Shown here piece by piece: positions 47,149 to 58,339 of a stretch of DNA of 64,000 bases (its first letter is position 1; every line of letters starts with the position of its first letter). The translations under genes and the position numbers were made by a program. The DNA comes from Strobilurus pachycystidiatus (taxonomy: Eukaryota; Basidiomycota; Agaricomycetes; Agaricales; Physalacriaceae): assembly GCA_019915135.1 (NCBI GenBank), contig JAHLMK010000043.1, forward strand, positions 23,843-87,842, read 5' to 3'. A model generated the notes under the pieces. It saw nothing but the letters and a program-made list of their open reading frames with translations. It had not been told where the DNA came from and searched no databases.

Positions 47149-47998
47149 GCTGTATGGGCCGACGAGGAGCTGCTCGAGGAAGAACTGCAGCACCTAACAC
47201 TTGTCGACAACCCTAAATCAGGGGCGGGCTCTGATGTCTTTCTCATAGGTACGTATCCTCGTCTGAGTAGCGCGACGCGCAGGCGCAGAGAAGGAGCACC
47301 ACAGAGACGGTCCTTTCGACGTAGTCTTTCGGCGAGAGGAGGTTTGGAGGTGAGTGGATGTAGTAGGGGGGATGAAGATTTTGAGACGTGAAAAGTAGAG
47401 CTCGATAAGGTTGAGGATCGCCTATAGGATGGCGACACATGTAGCGGCAGGCAATGAGTCAACCAAGTGCAGGTCATATGTAAGTCACTCATGTCTCCAC
47501 CGACGCTTTACGACCTGCAGGTGCATGTGGTGGGTTCTATTTCATTGGCACGAATGCAAGGACTTCAATTACCATTGAGGCTATTCACAGGATTCCTATC
47601 GGGGTCCTCAACCCCTCAAGCTTCGTTGACAATGGTCGATGTCGGCGTTCGCCTAGCACAAAACGTCGGCTGCAAACAGGCGAAGGAAAAACAACATGAG
47701 GAATGCAGTGGAAACTAAGCTTTGGAAGCAAGCGTCCTGGTAAAATTCCCGCTGCCCTCAATATCAACGTCAGATTTTTGGCTGTCATGGACGAGGCAAA
47801 GTCTTTCCTTGCGGTTCACTGTGCTTTGACATGGAACAATCACAACGCGCTCGCAGTATTAACATGGTCTTCCCTGAGCACTTTGACGAATTCAGGGTTG
47901 GAGGGTGTCATCAATCTGTCAATGCATACAACCCTTAAAGTTCAACTTATTGTCCTTCCACGACATGCACGCGGCTATCGAGGTGAGCATTCATGAGA
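47149..47998 (+). pseudogene. fungal-specific transcription factor (Zn2Cys6 type) relic
   Basis: An exon after CCCGCAG (47149-47248) encodes VWADEELLEEELQHLTLVD. A second, from about 47520, reads VGSISLARMQGLQLPL...LSGSSTPQASLTMVDVGVRLAQNVGC, the core of the fungal-specific transcription factor domain (usually ...PQA-W-M-G-A-RLAQD-G). The continuation KLWKQASW is one base out of frame, and later pieces (FLAVMDEAKSFL; PEHFDEFRVGG) lie in different frames. No clear Zn2Cys6 cluster was found upstream, although CKCYRWDPMC near 47060 may be its remains. A decayed regulator is the best reading. Confidence 0.55.
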
Positions 47999-48177
47999 CG
48001 AGAAGAAAGAACGGTCAATGCTTACGTTGGAGCTCTTAGATCTATGTCGAAAATGTCGTGGTCACTACCGACGCCCCGTCATTCGCCATCACACTCCCAA
48101 CACTATGCTCACGGGGTCGGTCTCCCCAAGGTGCGCGATAAGTGTCAATTCAAGTACAAATCCACTGAGAAGCAGTA

Positions 48178-48387
48178 GAGTCTGACTATGATTACGCGGT
48201 CCGGCAGGAGCGTGAATTTGAGAAGGCAGCCTCAATGGCAGCAAACACATTCCGTGCCTCATTTATGAAGGCACTCAAGGACGCGCACCAAGTGGGTCCC
48301 CGGCTAGAAGAAGAAGGAGACAGAGGCACGATGAAATGCATGGCATGGTGGCATGGGAAGAGACTAGTTCGCTCCTTTTTCTCGTAG
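48178..48387 (+). other. terminal coding exon of unknown gene
   Basis: An open segment after a GAAGCAG acceptor reads ESDYDYAVRQEREFEKAA, ANTFRASFMKALKDAHQV and ends KRLVRSFFS with a stop at 48385-48387. It is protein-like. It may belong to the transcription-factor relic upstream or to a separate gene. Confidence 0.3.
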
Positions 48388-51300
48388 TAATGTAATGATC
48401 ATTCCTATTGTGCGAGGAATGGCAGCGCAATCACATGGAGCGGAAGACCAGAACCAGCTGAGCGCTAGTCCGCAAAGTCTCATGTAATCCGGAAGAAAAC
48501 AGAGGGGAACAATGCATAGAGCAAAGAGCAAAGAATCAAAATTTCATAGGTGAGGCAAACACTCGCATGTTCGTGCGAATTCGGAGTTGTTTGATCAGCA
48601 CTGGCGGAAAGACAAATGACTCCAGTACCTGGCTTTACCGTGACTACATCGAGTCTTTGACTATGCACACACTGACTGCCAGATTTCTCAGGACGCCGTA
48701 CGTGTAGGGTGTACCATTGCAAAGGTAGAGCTCGTGAAATGTTAGGCCGTCGTTCAACGACGTTGTTACCCCGTGACACGTACTCAATCTGCTCTCAGTA
48801 CGCCAAGAGCTGCTCTCAGTACGCCAAGAGGGCGAGTCGTCCTTGATTTGGCGCATCACCGTTCTGTCCACCTCAGTCGATATCCTTTCCCCTGCCTTTC
48901 CCTTTGACCAAAACGTCTACAATGTTCCTTGATGGAATTTGCGATGAGCGACAACAGTGCCGTAAGCAGTCATCACCATTTGAAGCTCCAGCTGCACTTC
49001 GTCATACAAAGGCTAAGTATATGAATGAATGACTAGCATAAGTGGGCGGCTGCGCCGCCGCTGTCAACGACTCCGGTATTCGTTTGGCAATCACCGCGTT
49101 TCCAACGCGCAGATGACTTCGACTGAATTTGAGAATGAATAACGCAAGAACCACGCACCGAAGATCTGGGAGCGTGCTGGGCGCTGTGCGCATCCAGACA
49201 CGCCCAACTCCTCGAGACACCCTCTCTAGACACTCTACTTTATATTCTGTCAATGCACGAGATGAAATCATAGAGAGGTGCCGCACCCTCCTTCGTCGTT
49301 GGGGGTAATCCGGCTGCCGAGGCGAGCGATGCGGCTGCTGTGTTCGTACCACCGCCCCACTCTTCTCGGCCTACCTTCCCTGGACCTCCCACTCCACATC
49401 CCGACGAAATCCAGTGGCGAAATCCGGCGTCGTCCGCGCTCGCCGTCGTCGTTGGGCGGGAACTGGTGAGCAGCACGCACGGCTTGTGCGCGGTCTTGCA
49501 GCGATAAAAGCGTCGGGCTAGGGTCCAGCTGAGACTTGGGTGGATATCCGACTGTGGTTGAGGGCGCCGTCGTCCGTGTGTGCGGATGTTGCGTAGAGGA
49601 TGGAGGTAGTTGCGGATCAAGAGCGCAAGCACAGCCACCTAACCGTGCTCGGCTCTTGATCCCGATCCAGCTAAGGGCGGTGCCTTGCCCTCTTACCCCG
49701 ACTTGCTCATGCAAGTCGTGCGTCCATTTTTCCTTGCAAGCCGCCGTTGCGCGCCGCCGTCTCCCACACTGATGCGGCGGATTCGTTCCCATGGAAACAA
49801 ATCCGAACACGGACGCGTAAGCCCCACCAACGTGGGCAGCTCGCACCTCACGCCGGTCTTGGGACTGCTGGACAACGACCAGGCCCTCCACGGACTCCTG
49901 GGCGACTGCGCCGACGCTGGAACGATTCCCCGCCGCACTGGTGGATAGGGTGTCGGTTTGAGCAGAACGCGCCGCCTGGAGGCGGGCGTCCATGTAAGGT
50001 ACGTGTTTCTTTCAGTTCATTCATTGTGGATACGCCAGTTTTTGAACTGGCGTATCCGCTTGCGATGCTCATTCTTGCGTAGATCCAGATCTACGCGCGG
50101 GTAAGCCCTCCAACGGGGTCCCCGCCAGAATCGCGACAACCCCCATCGCAGCTGCACCCATTCGTGGTGCAGCGTTCATTCCACCGCCATTGCCCGTCGT
50201 CATCCCGGTTCCCCGCTCCCAAAAACTGCGCAGTCGATAAGGCTGCTGATCGACTCCGCGGTTTTCTCGGGTGGGCCGTCCAACGATGACGACACAGGCA
50301 ATGAAACCTTTGCACGACGCTGGCGACGTGACACTTGATGACGACGGGCGTCTGCTTAGGGTGCGGGATCTTTCGTGGGCGCGGCGTCTACGGCACGGGA
50401 TTGTCTAAGAGAACATCCCACCGTCGACGCGGTAGTCCATCCCATCCACTCCCCATCGTTGCCCAGGCTCCCCGCCCCCTCAAAACCATGCGCCAGATAA
50501 TATTTCTTATCTGACGTACGGTCTTTAAGGGCGAGCCGACCAACAAGAACAACAATGACGGTGGCCGCGCAACTTTGGGACCATCATGCTCCTTCTGACT
50601 GTCCTTGTGAGCTGGTTGCGCCGCAGAACGGGGTTCTGCTCGACACATTTCCTCGCGGCACGACCGCCTACATGACACAACGCCGTCTCATTGGCTTACT
50701 TTGATTAATGCTTCTCCGGCAGGCCACCCAGGACTTACTTACACAGCCGCAGGGCTTAATTACACAGCCGCGCCCAAGGTCGTTGTTCTGGTGCGCTTGA
50801 ATTTCATTTCCCATTACGATATCTAAACAGCAGACAGCAGCTTTACAGGTATTGATACTGCTTCTCATCAACGCTCTGTCGCTGTCTCGACTTGTTTTTA
50901 TTGTTCGGCGCCCCGGATCGGCTAGAACTTTGTCATTCCGCTGCATGTATTGCATGACAGTTTTCGTTCATGCAAAATCGGCTGCTTCGTGAAGTATGCC
51001 GTTTGTTGATTAGGGCAATGACGACCACATCATTGGACGACCATGACGTTCCTCACTTACGGATGTGATATGTGCAGGTTTGTCAGTATGCTACCAGCCC
51101 GCCGTCCGAAGGCGGGCGCTCGCAGAGGTGCGTGTTCTCTATGCTCTAACACCCCAGCCTTAGACTGGCGACTCAGTTATCATTGCTGATGTGTTTGTAG
51201 ATCTGTATCCTTGCTCGCGCATGAAGACGAGTGCCTGCTGCTCGTCGCCATCGTACTTCCCCTTCTCTCCCGTGTGCACACCCTTGTTGACACCGTTTGC

Positions 51301-51741
51301 AGCTGTTGAACCCTGTCTGAGCTTCATGCCTGCCAGCAATAGCGCAGCAGTCATCTTTGCACAGTTGGCACACTTAGGCGACGCGTAAGCCTCAACACCA
51401 TGAGCGGTGTGAGCCATTTCTGCTGGTCTTGGATCTGCAGGGCGGAATGATGACTCAACATGGAGCTAAGAACGTTCCGTTGATATCGCCGGGCTCAAGA
51501 CGGCGCCCCTCCACGGTGTGTTTCTCTTCCTTTATTGGGTTGCTAGTTGTGCACTGGCGCGTCTTTTCACAATGCTACTCTTTTCCATAGATCCAGATCT
51601 GCGCAAGATGTAAGCCCTCACCGCTGTCGCCCGCCTTCTCGCTGGCTGGACGTCCAATTGTCTGCTCAGGACACATCCATGGCAATGTATACCGCTCTTG
51701 GGGCTGCAGCAGGATGATGAGGCCATGAACGGCGACCTGGC
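48388..51741. other. gene-poor stretch with small repeats
   Basis: No gene is supported. A minus-strand frame at 49268-49993 (241 aa, Ser/Thr/Ala-rich) has no recognised motif. A 21-bp tandem repeat, TGCTCTCAGTACGCCAAGAG(C/G), lies at 48790-48831. The motif AGATCCAGATCT(A/G)CGC with TAAGCCCTC recurs at about 50083 and 51590, suggesting diverged duplicated segments across 49.9-51.7 kb. Confidence 0.4.
50028..50057. repeat. 13-bp perfect hairpin
   Basis: GGATACGCCAGTT and AACTGGCGTATCC flank a TTTG loop. It is not followed by a typical terminator tract, and its role is unknown. Confidence 0.8.
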
Positions 51742-51809
51742 CTATCCCTCTTGAAACAGAAGTGGAGGGCTCCAATTCAAACCAAAATTTTGTTTTGGAA
51801 GGATTTTGG

Positions 51810-54800
51810 AAACCGCCATTTCATCCGCAACACACAGAATGGTGCTTTCCCACTCAGCCCACAAAACCGCCATTTCACTCGCAACACAGAGGATGGTGGT
51901 TTTGCTCCCAGCCTCACAGAACCGCCATTTCACTCGCAATACAGAGAATGGCGGTTTTCCTCTCAGCCTCACAGAACCGCCATTTCACTCGCAATACAGA
52001 GGATGGCGCTTTTGCCCTCAGCCTCACACAACCGCCATTTCACTCGCAACACAGAGGATGGCGGTTTTGCCCCCAGGCCTCACAGAAACGCCATTTCCCT
52101 CGCAACACAGAGGATGGCGGTTCTCCTCTCAGCCTTACAGAACCGCCATTTCACTCGCAATACAGAGAATGGCGGTTTTCCTCTCAGCCTCACAGAACCG
52201 CCATTTCACTCGCAATACAGAGGATGGCGGTTTTCCTCTCAGCCTCACAGAACCGCCATTTCACTCGCAATACAGAGGATGGCGCTTTTGCCCTCAGCCT
52301 CACACAACCGCCATTTCACTCGCAACACAGAGGATGGCGGTTTTGCCCCCAGGCCTCACAGAACCGCCATTTCCCTCGCAACACAGAGGATGGCGGTTCT
52401 CCTCTCAGCCTTACAGAACCGCCATTTCATTCGCAACACAGAGAATGGCGCTTTGCTCTCAGCCCCACACAACCGCCATTTTACTCGCAACACAGGGGAT
52501 GGCGGTTTTGCCCCCAGGCCTCACACAACCGCCATTTCACTCGCAACACAGAGGATGGTGGTTTTGCTCCCAGCCTCACAGAACCGCCATTTCACTCGCA
52601 ATACAGAGGATGGTGGTTTTGCTCCCAGGCCTCACAGAACCGCCATTTCCCTCGCAACACAGAGGATGGCGGTTCTCCTCTCAGCCTTACAGAACCGCCA
52701 TTTCATTCGCAACACAGAGAATGGCGCTTTGCTCTCAGCCCCACACAACCGCCATTTTACTCGCAACACAGGGGATGTCGGTTTTGCCCCCAGGCCTCAC
52801 ACAACCGCCATTTCACTCGCAACACAGAGGATGGTGGTTTTGCTCCCAGCCTCACAGAACCGCCATTTCACTCGCAATACAGAGAATGGCGGTTTTCCTC
52901 TCAGCCTCACAGAACCGCCATTTCACTCGCAATACAGAGGATGGCGCTTTTGCCCTCAGCCTCACACAACCGCCATTTCACTCGCAACACAGAGGATGGC
53001 GGTTTTGCCCCCAGGCCTCACAGAACCGCCATTTCCCTCGCAACACAGAGGATGGCGGTTCTCCTCTCAGCCTTACAGAACCGCCATTTCACTCGCAATA
53101 CAGAGAATGGCGGTTTTCCTCTCAGCCTCACAGAACCGCCATTTCACTCGCAATACAGAGAATGGCGGTTTTCCTCTCAGCCTCACAGAACCGCCATTTC
53201 ACTCGCAACACAGAGGATGGTGGTTTTGCTCCCAGCCTCACAGAACCGCCATTTCACTCGCAATACAGAGAATGGCGCTTTGCTCTCAGCCCCACACAAC
53301 CGCCATTTTACTCGCAACACAGGGGATGGCGCTTTCACATATGGCCTGGACTCACACTCGGAAAGCACCATTCCTTGCGCAACATAAGAGTGGTGGCTCA
53401 CTCAGTTCCACCAACGGCCATTTCCCTCGCGTCAGAGAGGATGGTGCTCTCACTAGTGGCATGGTCCCACCTCCTGCCTCCCAAAACCGCCATACTGCTC
53501 GCAACACAGCGGATGGCGCATTTATTACTGGTTTGTACCCACCTCGGAAGGCGCCAATCCATCCCTAACACAACCATTGGTGCTTTCCACTCAGCTTCAC
53601 AAAACCTCCACCTCACTCGCAAGGTAGGGAATTGCGTTTACGAAGACCGCCCCACAAAACCGCCATCTCACACGCAACACACACATAGGGGCTTTTGCCC
53701 TCTGCTTCACAAGAGGGCCATTTCACGTGCAACACAGGGAATGGCGTTACCGCCCTCAGCCTCACAAAGCGCCAAGTCATCGGCAACACAGGTATTGGCG
53801 CTTATGCAGTACGGCCCCAAGAACTGCTAAGTCACTCGCAACACACAGCTTGGCGCTCTTGCACCCAGCATCACACAACCGCCGGGTCACTCGCAACACA
53901 TTGGATGGCGGCTTCCCTCATGGCATGGACTCCCAATAGGAAAGCGCCATTCCATTAGCAACACAGAGTTTGGCGCTCTTGTTATTAGGCTCACAACACT
54001 GCACTTTATTAGCCACACCGCGGACTGCGCTCTCACCCAATGCAAGGACTCACAATCAGACAGCGCCATTCCATCCGCTACATGCCGATCGCAGCTTCCC
54101 TAACCAGCCCCACAAACCACCATTTCACTCGCCACACGGCACAGAGCTTACACTAATGGCATAGACTTCCTAGCTATTCCATCCGCAACACACAGATTGG
54201 TGCTTGTGCTCTCAGCTTCACAAACTTTTTATCCGCAACACACAGACTGGTCTTTTGCCTTAGCCTCACATGACACTGGCCAATCCCCTCGCAACACAAA
54301 GATCGGTGCTCTTTCCCTTAGCCCCACACAACCGCCAAATCACACGCAACGCATAGATTGGCGCTCTCGCACTCGGCCTCATAACACCGCCATTTTCCCC
54401 GCAACATGTACAGAAAATGGCGCTTACACTTATGGCCGACATGACACCTGCAAAGTGCCCTTCCTTCCGCAACATAGAGCTTGGCGCTTCCTCACCCACG
54501 CAATACACAACACACAAGTTGGCGCTTCTCCACTCAGCCCCACAATCAGCTATAACATTCGCAACACACATTCTGCCGCTCCCACTCACGTCCAGGATTC
54601 ACACACGGAACTAAGCGCTCATTCACCTGCAACGCACCGACTGGCGCTTTCATAATTAGCGTCCCAAACTGCCCTCTCACTCGCAACACAGCGGATGGCG
54701 CCTTCACTCGTTGCAAGGACTCACACTCGGCAAGCGCCATTCTTCCCGCAACCGCTAGCTTCATGTCTATGTTTTCCGCCTTCGAAAACCGCCAATTCAC

Positions 54801-54860
54801 TTCCAACTCACATATTGGCGCTCTTGCACACAGTGTCACTCAATCGCCAGGTTTGCCAAG
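51810..54860. repeat. 55-bp hairpin minisatellite array, about 3 kb
   Basis: The unit is ACCGCCATTTCACTCGCAA, CACAGAGGATGGCGGTTTTG and a C/T-rich spacer ending CAGCCTCACAGA. Unit starts at 51866, 51921, 51976 and 52031 are 55 bp apart; units with AGGCCTC are 56 bp. About 27 well-conserved units run to about 53340, and a similar number of degenerate ones continue to about 54860. Each unit can form a stem (for example 51921-51928 with 51948-51955). The unit has no stop in any plus-strand frame, and 55 is not a multiple of 3. This creates three overlapping open frames of 541-674 codons that cycle through a 55-residue super-repeat. I read these as a by-product of the repeat rather than a gene. 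Confidence 0.93.
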
Positions 54861-56353
54861 CAGCGACACCCAAACCATAATTACCACGTTCGCTCTCGTG
54901 ATGCCATTGATAGGAAGGCATGTTCTCAGACCACATGCTGGCGACGAGAAACCAAGGTAAAGACTCCCAATTGCGACGACCATGAAATCCACGCAACACC
55001 CAGAAGCCCTTCACGCCTAAGGACCGGCGTCTGCGCCTCTTGATGGGGCAAGTGCTGTGGGTTCAACTCAGCGGTGCGCCCCGTGAACACGGCCTCGAAT
55101 CTTGGGTAACCTCGGAAACATGGAATTTCGGCGCCCCAACGGCCCACTTGATAACAGCTACATGCATACAGGGAGCCTGTACGCGCCCATACCTGGGCGA
55201 GATGCCCACACACCAATTTGGCACTACAAAGTATGAGCCCTTTGTTATCTTCCCGTTATTTCATCTCAATACGTCTCAAGAGTTTGGTCCTCCGCGCCGC
55301 CCGGCACACGAGCGATGTGGACTTTGCGTGCAAAGTCCATGCCGTTGCAAAGATCGCAAGACAGGCCTCCAAGCCTCACGACAAGCTCTATTCGGGCTGT
55401 CCTTCTCCAAGAGGAGAGCCATGTTCACCCCATTGGAAAGGAAATGCCCATTGACAAAACCATAATGGGTGACGTTCCAATGCGGAGTACATTTTCCATG
55501 AGGGGTGCTCTATGGCCCCAACATAGGATCCGTCGTCTCGGTCCCTAGGTGATCAACTGGATTTGATACCGCAGAGGCTAGTCTGGTACTTTCGACCACT
55601 TCATATTGATGTTGTCCCAGGCACCTGGCTCTTTGCCCACTAAGAGTGCCAGTCATCGTGTCCCCTGGCCCAGTGACCACGCTCAATATACCCACCATCT
55701 CCTTTGGACGCGTCCTCGTACAACTTCGTGTGCCGAGGGACTTTGTTAGGCGCTACCTCTTTTGGCCGCACATCCACGAGTTTGGCTAATCGACTTTGAG
55801 ACAGCCACTGCCCCCTTCCCGCATTGGCCCGCACAGAAGGTTGTGCCCAGGGTTGTACTAACCCAATATTCTCCGCGAGTCTTACGCCCGACTGGGCCCT
55901 CATCAAGTTGCCGAGGGACTAGCGTATAACGCTTCCCAGCTTCATGCTCGGTAAATTACGCTTAGGCTACGGGAACTCGACACGTCGCAACTTCCCCTGG
56001 CTAGTCCTTGCCTAGCGTATATCGAAGAGAGGGGCTCACAGCAGAAGGTTCAGGACCCTATGGTGCCCCTGGTCCAAGAGGTTGATGCTGCCAATGCGCT
56101 CTTGGCTGTGCAGACAGCCTCGGGGGACATACCGCCCAACGAGTTGACAATCACCTAGCCCTTACTCTAACAAAATATTTCCAAGACCTCTATGTTGACC
56201 TCAATCAGTTCGTGTCACTGGAGGAACAGTTATCATGTACGGCATGCGTTACATTACCCACCCCGTAAGGAAAATCCATAATATCCCAAGGCGTTTCACA
56301 CTGTGCTGCCATGTACGCAGCCGCACCGTTGGGGTGCCGTATCACTCCTACAT
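54861..56353. other. coding-like remnants, no gene closed
   Basis: Protein-like segments include a plus-strand frame at 55040-55465 (141 aa, with CGLCVQSPCRCKD), a minus-strand frame at 55640-55906 (AKLVDVRPKEVAPNKVPRHT) and a plus-strand stretch ending near 56158 (VPLVQEVDAANALLAVQTA). None matches a family I recognise. They may be old transposon debris. Confidence 0.3.
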
Positions 56354-58250
56354 TTATGTATAACGACCAGCTGCCGTCGATCTAAAAGCCTGGAACAGAC
56401 GGCACAGCAACTTTGAGCAACAACTCATTGAACCTACCTGGTCGTCACTCTTCAACAAATTTCCGACTTCCTCAAAGTATCTGTCTGCCCAAATCTCCTC
56501 TTTCCCACCTGGCCAATCAGGCCACAGCCCTCGTTCCTTCATCCATCTCTCAACATCCGCCAGTGTTACATCCATAACTTCCTGAGACGAATCACTTAAC
56601 AAAACCGACTTCTTCATTGCCGGCAAGCACAAGTTCTAATTTCAATCAGTATTCACTCGACGGCAGGCCTCATTACACACACCAGGAGCAATGTCTTTGT
56701 AGCCAACATGGAATCCTTGGTCAAAAAGCCCTCGCGTGTCACTTCTCTTCCTTCTTCCTCCGTCATTTCCGTGTACATTTCCCTCCTGCACGCCTCCAAC
56801 AGCCGTGACACACAGTCCACGCGCTGTGCGACCACCCTGTCCAACCTCAACTGAGCAATCCTGACCGCGAGGGTCACCGAATTGCCGGTGGTGCCTCCAT
56901 CCACCCACCGGTTGCCCTCGGGCGGCCCACCATCACATCCAAAGTACGCCTCATATCTTGCAGCAAACCTGCCGCCTCAGGGCACATTCGCATCATCGGT
57001 ACCCAAACCTCATCGTGAAGATTGGCTAACACCAGTAGTGTGTGGACGTCTTGCACACAGATGCTCCCCCGTTGCGTTTCCGGCCGTTCTCTATACGCAG
57101 CCAAAGCCAACCCAAGGACGTGACTCACGTTTGGATCGTAAGAGCCAGCCGTTGCCCACTCACCCCCTAAGATGAACTCAGAACAACACACCCAAAAGTC
57201 CGCACAAATGTAGCGCACCGTGTCCCTTAATTGCCGTCAAGGCCGTGTTTGTCACCTCCTCCAACACCTCCTCGCTCATTCCCAAAAGGTCTGCGACATC
57301 CCGTCGGTTCCAATGGCTGCCGACGTTATTCCATTTTAGAACCCCGCGGGCCGCCAGGTATCTCAGGCCGACCTCATAGGCGCCGGTGAGGTTCTTGATC
57401 AAGCAAGCCCCAAAGCATACCCGCAACGCAACGGCCACGTCCTCGTCCCCTCCAGACAGCCCGTTGACCACATCAATCCCACCGCCTATGGGTCGCAGTG
57501 CCCTCCAATCGACTAGACCAAATACCTAGTAGCAGACATCAGCTTCACTCCTCTGCGAGGGTTATGCCACTCACTAATCGCACCCACACAGTCGCACACG
57601 CTGTGCTTACCCTGGCGCACTCCAAAGTCCACACCACTAATGTGTACGGTATGGGTAACATGGATAGCTGGCCCATTGCAAGAGGGAACTTTGCTGGCAG
57701 CCACTGCCCGTCCTTGTCGTCTTTGAGGAGAGACAACCAGCTTTGCAGGTCAAAGTCCTTTTGGACGTCCTCGTCGTTCAGCACGGCGGAATAAATCTCA
57801 CCGAGCTTCCTGTCCCACTCGGCGTCGCCGGCGACCCTCAAGCACCGCCGTTCATCCTGCGTTCCAGATAACCGGTACGTCGTGAAAATCGCTCCGCAGG
57901 CTGCCCATGCTGCCGTCTGCACCGTGTCGTCCCTCTCGCTTTCTACCAAACCGCCCGCTCCACTGGCCGGACCCCCGCGCCACATCGTCGTCATGAACCA
58001 CTCCAAAACCTGAACATCCCGATCAACACATCCACACCCAGATGGCATCCTTCCAACAGCCGGACCAAAGAGGACATGCTGTATCGCAATGTCTCCCGCC
58101 AAGGTCTGCAGGCCAAGAGGTTTTTCAGAGACCTCAATAAAGAGTAACTCCTCATTGGGGAAGACTTCCTCAGGGAACTGGCCCAAATGGGGCCGTCTGA
58201 CAACCTCTCATTCAGAGAAACTTGATCACCCGACGACTCCAAAAGCAAGA
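56354..58250 (-). CDS. hypothetical protein, paralogue 1 of a tandem pair
   Basis: Multi-exon minus-strand gene ending at a stop at 56354-56356; its last intron is 56437-56390. Recognisable blocks in order: FDALFLLLESSGDQVSLNERL; PNEELLFIEVSEKPLGLQTL; DAEWDRKLGEIYSAVLNDED; LIKNLTGAYEVGLRYLAARG and DVADLLGMSEEVLEEVTNTAL; VLGLALAAYRERPE; VRIAQLRLDRVVAQRVDCV; VTLADVERWMKERGLWPDWP. The LIKN...LLGMSEEVLEEV portion is loosely like a cyclin box, but this is weak and I assign no function. The frame changes at a C4 run (58189-58192) near the start; one extra C would join the pieces. The order of blocks matches paralogue 2. Confidence 0.5.
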
Positions 58251-58339
58251 AAAGGGCATCAAAATCTGTCTTTGTGCGAAAAAGTCAGTCTCGACGCTTG
58301 CCTGCCTGGTCTTCTAGCACGTTCACCTTTTTATCACAA

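Noticed and set aside
51751..53830. Three overlapping plus-strand open frames of 541-674 codons
   Set aside because: All three are produced by a stop-free 55-bp tandem unit that shifts frame every repeat. No non-repeat domain, intron or start context supports a protein.
51810..54860. CRISPR-like array
   Set aside because: Repeats are contiguous with repeated, not unique, spacers. The genome is eukaryotic and no cas genes are present; it is a minisatellite.
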